Assembly (NCBI GenBank): GCA_029780415.1
Contig: JAKOYN010000019.1
Span: 8,550-72,549 of the forward strand
Length of the DNA: 64,000 bases
From: RXIX01 sp003989075
Lineage (GTDB): Bacteria; Pseudomonadota; Gammaproteobacteria; Competibacterales; Competibacteraceae
Direction: 5' to 3'
The notes beneath the pieces are model-generated. The model did not search any database and was not told the DNA's origin. It saw nothing but the letters and a program-made list of their open reading frames with translations. Below, piece by piece: positions 58,620 to 64,000 of the stretch (positions within the stretch are counted from its first letter, which is position 1; the number at the start of each line of letters is the position of its first letter). Both the position numbers and the translations under genes were made by a program.

Positions 58620-60408
58620 TGGCCATCACCAGCAGGATCAGCGGCAGCCCGACCCGCACGAAGTCGTTGAAGCGATAGCCACCTGGCGCTAGCACCAGGG
58701 TGTTGACTGGCGAGGACACCGGTGTAGCAAAGGCTGCCGAGGCTGCGATCGCTACGCCCATGGCCAGGGGATAGGGCGAAATGCCGCTGTGCTGGGCGGC
58801 GGCAATTGCTACCGGCGCCATCAGCACCGCCGTAGCAGTGTTGGAAAGGAACAGCCCAACCAGCGCCGTCAGCAGGAATACCGCCGCTAGCAGTGCCAGA
58901 GGACCGAAGGCGCCGACGCTGGCCACCAGGCCATTGGCGAGCAGGCTCATGCCACCGGTCTGTTCCAGCGCCTTGGCCAGCGGCAGCATTCCAGCGATCA
59001 CCACCAGGCTCGGCCAGTTGATCGAGCGATAGGCATCCTCCAGGCGCAGGCAGCGGAACAGGCCCATGGCCAGCGCCGCCAGCAGTACTGTCACGGTGTT
59101 GGGCAGCAGGCCAAAGGTCATGATCACGACCATCGCCAGCAGGATCAGCAGTGCGAACGGTGCCCGACGGTGGGCCGGAGCAACTTCGGCGAATTCCGCT
59201 GGCAAATCCAGAATCAGAAAATGGCGAGGATCGTTACGGAGCAAACCGATCTGCTTCCAACCGCCGGCGACCAGCAAGACGTCGCCAGACGCCAGCTTTT
59301 CATCGATCAGATTACCCGGCAGGGGCCGACCCCGGCGGCGGATGCCCAGGACGCTCAGATCGTAGCGGCTGCGGAACGCGGTTTGGCGCAAGGTCTGGCC
59401 GATCAGTTCTGAGTCCGGTGCCAGCAACACCTCGGCCATGCCCAGCTCCTTGATCAGATCCTGGCGCTGGCCATCTTCGACCGGCAGGCGGGTTAAGCAT
59501 TCGGCCATCGCGACGGCCGCCACCGCATCGGTCGGACCGGCCAGATAGCAGACATCACCGGGATGCAGTTCAGTGGCCGCCAAGGCCGGGGCTACCTTGT
59601 CGCCGAATGGGCGCTGGCGCTCGACTCCGACCAGGGTGACGCCATAGCGGCTGCGCAAGCGGGCCTCCGCCACGGTCTGGCCCGCCAGGGGCGAATCCGC
59701 TTCAATGCGCAGCCGGTGCGATTGCCCAAGCAGGTTATAGCTGCTGCCCAGTTCCTGCAGGGTTTGCCGGCGGCCGATACTGCCCGGGCCTGGCGGACTG
59801 ACCGGCAGCAGGCGGGCACCGATGCTCCACATGTAGGCGATGCCCAGTCCGAGCGCTAGCAGGCCGATCGGGGTGATGCCGAGAAAGCCAAAAGGCTCGA
59901 GGCCTGCGGTGCGCAGGGCATCGTTTACCATCAGATTGGGCGGCGTGGCGATCAGGGTCAGCATGCCGCTGAGCAGGGCGGCAAAGGCCAGCGGCATCAT
60001 CAGTCGCCCGGGAGCGATGCCGGTGCGGTTGGCGATGCCCAGCACCACCGGGATGAAAATCGCCACCACGCCGGTCGAGCTCATGAACGCACCCAGTCCG
60101 GCTACGGTCACCATCAGCAGTACCAGCAGCCGGGCTTCGCTGGCGCCGGCCATCCGGGTCAGCCAATTGCCGACCTGATTGGCGATGCCGGTGCGTACCA
60201 GGCCCTCGCCGACCACGAACAGCCCAGCAACCAGTACCACTACGGAATCACCAAAGCCGGCTACTGCCACAGACACCGGCAGGATATCGCCCAGGCTCAG
60301 CGCCACGATCACCAGCAGCGCCACGACATCTGGCCGCAGCCGATCCGTGGCGAACAGCACTACGGCCACCGCCAGCACGCCAAAAACGAACAACGCGTCA
60401 GAAGTCAA
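58570..60408 (-). CDS. SLC13-family permease with two TrkA-C domains
   Basis: A 612-residue inner-membrane transporter of the divalent-anion/sodium symporter type. N-terminal TM block (1-190; FGDSVVVLVAGLFVVGEGLVRTG, FMSSTGVVAIFIPVVL, IATPPNLMVNDAL). Two cytoplasmic TrkA-C (RCK-C) domains follow in the middle (about 225-300 and 315-390; LAGQTVAEARLRSRYGVTLVGVER, LIGQTLRQTAFRSRYDLSVLGIRRRGR). A second TM block (about 405-610; FLSNTATAVLMAPVAIAAA, TPVSSPVNTLVLAPGGY) completes it. Sulfate or dicarboxylate is likely by family; the RCK-C pair suggests ligand gating. Its last 50 bases overlap the c-di-GMP gene on the other strand. Confidence 0.92.
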   Translation of the reverse strand: MTSDALFVFGVLAVAVVLFATDRLRPDVVALLVIVALSLGDILPVSVAVAGFGDSVVVLVAGLFVVGEGLVRTGIANQVGNWLTRMAGASEARLLVLLMVTVAGLGAFMSSTGVVAIFIPVVLGIANRTGIAPGRLMMPLAFAALLSGMLTLIATPPNLMVNDALRTAGLEPFGFLGITPIGLLALGLGIAYMWSIGARLLPVSPPGPGSIGRRQTLQELGSSYNLLGQSHRLRIEADSPLAGQTVAEARLRSRYGVTLVGVERQRPFGDKVAPALAATELHPGDVCYLAGPTDAVAAVAMAECLTRLPVEDGQRQDLIKELGMAEVLLAPDSELIGQTLRQTAFRSRYDLSVLGIRRRGRPLPGNLIDEKLASGDVLLVAGGWKQIGLLRNDPRHFLILDLPAEFAEVAPAHRRAPFALLILLAMVVIMTFGLLPNTVTVLLAALAMGLFRCLRLEDAYRSINWPSLVVIAGMLPLAKALEQTGGMSLLANGLVASVGAFGPLALLAAVFLLTALVGLFLSNTATAVLMAPVAIAAAQHSGISPYPLAMGVAIAASAAFATPVSSPVNTLVLAPGGYRFNDFVRVGLPLILLVMAITLLVVPLLLPFAPGR

Positions 60409-60450
60409 GGGTGTGTCATCCCGGTTGATGTGGGTCGAGACTGGATCGGA

Positions 60451-62415
60451 CTAGATACGGATGGGAATGACGATCATCTGGATCTCGCGCAGGTGCAGTC
60501 GGCTTTGCATGGCGATCGCCGTATGGTTATGCAGCCAGGAGATGATCCAGCTCTCGTAGTTGAAAATCAGCTTGCTGGCCAGGCAGACGCTGTTCGGATA
60601 GATCTTGACCACTTCCGCGACCAGCTTTTCCAGTTCATCTTCGACATCAGTGCCGTAGGCAGCATAGGAGGTCGCGGCCTGGCCTTCGTGGTGGCAGTAG
60701 TTGACGTAGTAGCGCAGTGAGTTCTCGATCTGATATTTCAGTGACCGCAGCGCACCCTTGCCACCGAAGCTTTCGGCATCGACCTCGCCGACGCTGACAA
60801 AGATGAAGTTGCGGAAATGACCGGGGAACAGCTCGTTGAGCCACTTGAGCGCGTACATGCCCAAACCGCGGTTCTTGCCCACCAGCAGGATCGCGGTCGG
60901 CTGGCCCGGGTCAAGCGCCGGTTCCGGTAAATCTTCGTCCCAGGTCGGGCGCGGTGCGTATAAGGCATCGATGGCGCGCAGTTGCTGACGAACCTGCTCG
61001 TAGTGGCGCTTGATCAGCGCGCACAGGCCGATGAGCATGCCGGTGATCAGCAGGGTCAGCCAGCCGCCCTCGGTGAATTTTTCCACAACCGTGACCACCA
61101 GGATGCCGCTGGTGACGGTAAAGCCGACCAGTGCCAGCGCCAGGCGGGATTTCCAGCGCGGTTCATCATAGCGGTTGCTCCACCAGTGCTTGCACAGGCC
61201 CATGAGCGACAACGAGAAGGTGATGAACACGTTGATGCTGTACAGCACCACCAGCACCGAAACATCGCCCTTGGTCCAGGCCAGGATCATCAGCGCGCCC
61301 AGCCCCATCAGGAAGATGCCATTCTGGGTCACCAGCCGCCCGGACAGGTTGCGGAAATGGCGTGGCACCCAGGAATCGACCGCCATGTTGGCTAGCACCG
61401 TCGGTCCGCCGAGAAAGCCGGTGTTGGCGGCCACGAACAGCAGGCCGGCTTCCAGAAGCAGCACGATCGCCAGCAGGCCATGGTTGATCAGCGGGTCCAG
61501 GCCCCAACTGGCGATGATCGCGCCGAAGGTGACCGCGTTCAGGGTCTGGTGCGGTACCTCCTGTGCGTTCCAGAGCAGATAGAGCAGGATGACGCCACCG
61601 GCGGTGAAGCTCAGCGAGCCGGCCATGTAGAACATGGTGTATTTGCCGGTCTTGACACGCGGCTCGCGCAGCATGTTGACGTTGTTGGAGACCGCTTCCA
61701 AACCGGTGTAGGTGCCGCCGCCCAACGAATAGGCGCGCAGAAACAGCGAAGCGGCGAATACCCAGCCTAATTGCTGGGTCAGGTGTTCGGTTTCAGCCAG
61801 GGTGTCGGGAATCAGGTTCGGCAGACCGTCAGCGTGGGCGACGATGCCGTAGATGATCAGCAGGGCATGGGTGATGATGAAGCCCAGGAAGATCGGCAGC
61901 AAAACCCTGATCGATTCCTTCATGCCGCGCAGGTTGAGAATGATCAGGATCAGACCGAGGATGATGTCGGCGGTGAAGGTGTAGGCCTGGGCACCGGGCG
62001 GGAGCAGGCTGAACAGAGCATCTACGCCAGCGGCGATGGAAATGGCAATGGTGAGCACATAGTCCACCAGCAGCGCCGAACCGGAAATCAGCCCGGAGCG
62101 TGGACCGAGCAGTTGCGTGGCTACTTTGTAGCCGCCGCCGCCGGAGGGAAACAGTTCGATCACCTGGTTATAGGCCAGGGCGATGATGAACACGGTCAGG
62201 AAGGTGGCGGCGGCCAGATACAGGCCAAAATGAGTGTATGGACCCAGGGCCAGGAACGCTTCTGCAGGGCCGTAGCAGGCTGAGGACAGGCCATCGGCGC
62301 CCAGGCCTACCCAGGCCAGGAAGGCGATCAGGGTAATGTTGTGGCGGGTATCGGGATGCAGTGGATCCCGTGGCTTGCCGATGACGGCTTCCCCGATCTT
62401 GTCAACGAACGGCAT
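60451..62415 (-). CDS. APC-superfamily permease with cytoplasmic C-domain, KimA-like
   Basis: A 654-residue inner-membrane transporter with about 12 TM helices (1-480) and a soluble C-terminal domain (about 510-654). The N-terminus is LIAFLAWVGLGADGLSSACYGPAEAF, then YNQVIELFPSGGGGYKVATQLLG. This combination resembles the potassium/proton importer KimA, whose C-domain binds a nucleotide in Firmicutes. Whether the same ligand applies here is unknown. The ATG at 62415 has only a weak upstream GAGAAG. It is followed 42 bases later by the SLC13 gene on the same strand. Confidence 0.85.
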   Translation of the reverse strand: MPFVDKIGEAVIGKPRDPLHPDTRHNITLIAFLAWVGLGADGLSSACYGPAEAFLALGPYTHFGLYLAAATFLTVFIIALAYNQVIELFPSGGGGYKVATQLLGPRSGLISGSALLVDYVLTIAISIAAGVDALFSLLPPGAQAYTFTADIILGLILIILNLRGMKESIRVLLPIFLGFIITHALLIIYGIVAHADGLPNLIPDTLAETEHLTQQLGWVFAASLFLRAYSLGGGTYTGLEAVSNNVNMLREPRVKTGKYTMFYMAGSLSFTAGGVILLYLLWNAQEVPHQTLNAVTFGAIIASWGLDPLINHGLLAIVLLLEAGLLFVAANTGFLGGPTVLANMAVDSWVPRHFRNLSGRLVTQNGIFLMGLGALMILAWTKGDVSVLVVLYSINVFITFSLSLMGLCKHWWSNRYDEPRWKSRLALALVGFTVTSGILVVTVVEKFTEGGWLTLLITGMLIGLCALIKRHYEQVRQQLRAIDALYAPRPTWDEDLPEPALDPGQPTAILLVGKNRGLGMYALKWLNELFPGHFRNFIFVSVGEVDAESFGGKGALRSLKYQIENSLRYYVNYCHHEGQAATSYAAYGTDVEDELEKLVAEVVKIYPNSVCLASKLIFNYESWIISWLHNHTAIAMQSRLHLREIQMIVIPIRI

Positions 62416-62554
62416 GGCGGCTTCTCATCGTAATAAATTCATCATCACTATAACTGAATCAAGGCGCCCCGGTGATGCACCGGGTGGCTGGCCCCGGCAA
62501 GCCGCCGGGTCGATTGCCAGTGATGGATGAATGGATGAATGTGCCGTCCGACCG

Positions 62555-63544
62555 TCAGGCCGCGCGCCGCATGCTGGAACCCCGTGCCAGCAGTTCGCCG
62601 CGCAGGACAACGCGGCGGATCGATTGACCGGGGTTGGCGATGCGCTGCATCAGCAGCTCAATCGCCGCCTGCCCGATATCGTAGACCGGCTGGGCGATGA
62701 CCGTGATACCCGGCTCCACCAGCCGAGTCCATGGCAGGTTATCGAAACCGGCCAGAGCAACCTGTTCGGGAAAGCGCAGTTGCACCTCGCGCAGAGCTTC
62801 AGTAATACCTAGTAAAATCAAGCCATTGCTGCCGATGAAGGTATCCGGTGCCGGTTGGACCGTCAGGCGCTGGCGTGTGGCCTGGCAGGCATCGTCCGCC
62901 GTTGCCGGCACGGCGTGCGCCTCACTGTCCAGGCCGTGGCGGGCCATGGCGTTGCGATAACCGTCGAGGCGCTGGTGGCCGGTGGCGCTGGTTGCGCCGT
63001 AGATGAACACGATCCGCCGGTGACCCTGTTCGATCAGGTGCGTGGTCAGGCGATAGGCAGCATCGCTGTTGTCGAGCACCACCGCATCAGCGACGGTATC
63101 GGGATTGCAGCGGTCGACCAGCACCAGCGGAAACGGGTAATCGCGCAGCGGCAGGCGCGCCAGGGTCCGCAGGGTCGGCGACAGGATCACGCCGCTGACG
63201 TTCTCATCGCGCATCAGGTCCAGGTACAACGCTTCCTTGTCGGGGTTTTCATCAGCGTTGCACAGGATCACCCGCATGCGGTTCTGATAGGCAATATCCT
63301 CAACGGCGCGACTGACTTCGGTGAAAAAGGGATTGCGGATATCGGCCACGATCAGGCCGATGGTGTCGTTACGCCGCGAGCGCAAGCGCCGGGCGGCAAG
63401 ATCCGGTCGATAGTCCAGGGCCTTGACGGCATCGAGCACCCGCTGGCGTGTTGCGTCGGTGACTGCAGTCTGCCCGGCAAGTACCCGCGAAACCGTCGCG
63501 ACCGAAACCCCGGCGTGCAGGGCGACATCCTTGATCTGAGCCAT
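62555..63544 (-). CDS. LacI/GalR-family transcriptional repressor
   Basis: A 329-residue repressor. The helix-turn-helix is IKDVALHAGVSVATVSRVLAG (4-24), with a hinge helix near 46-58 (LDYRPDLAARRLRSRRND). A periplasmic-binding-protein-like effector domain follows (IGLIVADIRNPFFTEVSRAVEDIA, VSGVILSPTL, VLDNSDAAYRLTTHLIEQGHRRIVFIYG, ALAGFDNLPWTRLVEPGITVIAQP). It is divergent from a porin gene. The 312-base shared region 63545-63856 holds three operator-like palindromes and a promoter. It likely represses the porin in response to a sugar; the effector is unknown. Confidence 0.93.
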   Translation of the reverse strand: MAQIKDVALHAGVSVATVSRVLAGQTAVTDATRQRVLDAVKALDYRPDLAARRLRSRRNDTIGLIVADIRNPFFTEVSRAVEDIAYQNRMRVILCNADENPDKEALYLDLMRDENVSGVILSPTLRTLARLPLRDYPFPLVLVDRCNPDTVADAVVLDNSDAAYRLTTHLIEQGHRRIVFIYGATSATGHQRLDGYRNAMARHGLDSEAHAVPATADDACQATRQRLTVQPAPDTFIGSNGLILLGITEALREVQLRFPEQVALAGFDNLPWTRLVEPGITVIAQPVYDIGQAAIELLMQRIANPGQSIRRVVLRGELLARGSSMRRAA

Positions 63545-63569
63545 GATGCCTTAACCTCCCCTGTGACAA

Positions 63570-63583
63570 AGTAAACGATTACA
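63570..63583. promoter_or_regulatory. LacI-type operator O1
   Basis: AGTAAACGATTACA, matching the TGTAAACG-type LacI-family palindrome in 13 of 14 positions of O2. It sits in the leader of the repressor gene, 26 bases before its ATG on the minus strand, and so probably mediates autoregulation. Confidence 0.75.
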
Positions 63584-63646
63584 TCAATCATCATACCGTC
63601 ATGACCGCTGCCATACCAGAGTCACTACTTTTTTGCATCCGGCCTG

Positions 63647-63676
63647 TTGACAGGTCGCAATGTAAACGATTACATT
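63647..63676 (+). promoter_or_regulatory. Promoter for the porin gene, overlapped by operator O2
   Basis: TTGACA at 63647-63652, an 18-base spacer, and TACATT at 63671-63676. The -10 element is half covered by O2, an arrangement that gives direct repression. Confidence 0.6.
63661..63674. promoter_or_regulatory. LacI-type operator O2
   Basis: TGTAAACGATTACA, the best palindrome of the three. Its centre lies 91 bases from that of O1, a distance compatible with looping between the two sites. Confidence 0.82.
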
Positions 63677-63717
63677 TTCTTCCACAAAAAGAACCCTAAC
63701 AAGCTGCTAGAAGTAAC

Positions 63718-63731
63718 GAAAACGATTATCG
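63718..63731. promoter_or_regulatory. LacI-type operator O3 (weak)
   Basis: GAAAACGATTATCG keeps the AAACGATTA core but has degenerate ends. It lies 57 bases downstream of O2, in the porin leader. It could be an auxiliary site. Confidence 0.5.
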
Positions 63732-63856
63732 CGATTAAGCGATTGGCCCGCCGGCCTGGCCACTGGTTCCAGCACTGGCAACTGTATTGCCAATGCGTCG
63801 ATGAGAAACGCGCCATCCCGGCCCCCGACCCATGCCTTTCGAGGAGACATCCTGTC

Positions 63857-64000
63857 ATGAACATGCCCAAGTCCCTGCTGAAGCTGGCGATTGCTACTGC
63901 CCTTACCACGCCGTTTGCCGTCCAGGCCGATACGATTCTGTATGGCGAGGCCAAGGTCTCGGTGGATTACGTCGATGATCAGCGCGCGCCCGATACCTAT
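63857..64000 (+). CDS. Outer-membrane porin, 5' part only
   Basis: The first 48 residues are present. The signal peptide is MPKSLLKLAIATALTTPFAVQA, cleaved after AVQA. The mature start DTILYGEAKVSVDYVDDQ is the first beta strand of a Gram-negative trimeric porin. The ATG at 63857 has GAGGAGA ten bases upstream. It is probably under the divergent LacI-type repressor, suggesting sugar or oligosaccharide uptake. The rest lies outside the window. Confidence 0.82.
   Translation, partial: MNMPKSLLKLAIATALTTPFAVQADTILYGEAKVSVDYVDDQRAPDTY

Noticed and set aside
62468..62484. GC-rich hairpin CCCGGTG-ATG-CACCGGG after the LacI gene
   Set aside because: No T-run follows on either strand, so I cannot call it an intrinsic terminator.
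1..64000. tRNA, rRNA or riboswitch genes
   Set aside because: I saw no cloverleaf-like or rRNA-like sequence and no riboswitch core while reading; a covariance-model scan would settle this.

Overview
The window looks like the chromosome, or a large secondary replicon, of a GC-rich gammaproteobacterium. The evidence is QseBC- and CpxAR-type two-component pairs, an OvoA ovothiol synthase, ScpB, a FabI/AckA/Pta operon, a DUF3141 PHA-synthase-like protein and a Gram-negative porin. Two alpha-glucan hydrolases (GH13 and GH57) together with PHA-like and acyl-phosphate genes would suit a glycogen/PHA-cycling lineage such as the Competibacteraceae or Plasticicumulans. That placement is inference from gene content, not from a search.

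Layout. 1-5.5 kb: a GH13 amylase cut by the window edge, a secreted His-rich YtkA-like protein, a regulatory stretch with two perfect inverted DnaA boxes, a small ribbon-helix-helix protein and a QseBC-like pair. 5.4-10 kb: a PepSY-flavodoxin-FNR membrane reductase divergent from a CpxRA-like pair; three GTAAA boxes at 10-bp period lie between them. 10-15.4 kb: OvoA, GH57 and an MscS channel, all on the minus strand. 15.6-26.4 kb: a signalling block with a PhnD-like binding protein, a very large hybrid kinase and a REC-GGDHF-EAL protein in one tight operon, then a Tat-type FAD oxidoreductase, a second hybrid kinase and a stand-alone receiver. 26.4-33.1 kb: a REPIN-type repeat, a PatZ-like acetyltransferase, a membrane spermidine-synthase homologue, a 48-residue membrane peptide and a DUF4178 zinc-ribbon protein. 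33.3-39.3 kb: a lone tyrosine recombinase, DUF2062, DeaD helicase, GST, and a CBS protein coupled to an ArsB/NhaD-type permease.

39.3-48.4 kb is a metabolic block: pta-ackA-fabI, a second REPIN copy, DUF3141 with a PHA-synthase-type Cys nucleophile, a conserved unknown, methylmalonyl-CoA decarboxylase ScpB, an SSS symporter and DUF486. 48.5-58.6 kb holds two GGDEF-EAL proteins (one with CHASE4 and CHASE sensors) on either side of a complete iteron-type replication module: 75-bp tandem repeats, helically phased GTTTAA motifs in AT-rich DNA, five iterons, an inverted-repeat operator and a Rep_3 initiator. 58.6-64 kb has an SLC13/TrkA-C transporter, a KimA-like APC permease, a LacI-type repressor with three operator-like palindromes, and the start of a porin.

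The most unusual element is the iteron/Rep_3 origin embedded among chromosomal-type genes. It implies a megaplasmid/chromid, an integrated plasmid, or a chromosome with a plasmid-type initiator. All calls come from reading the sequence; no database search or computation was run.
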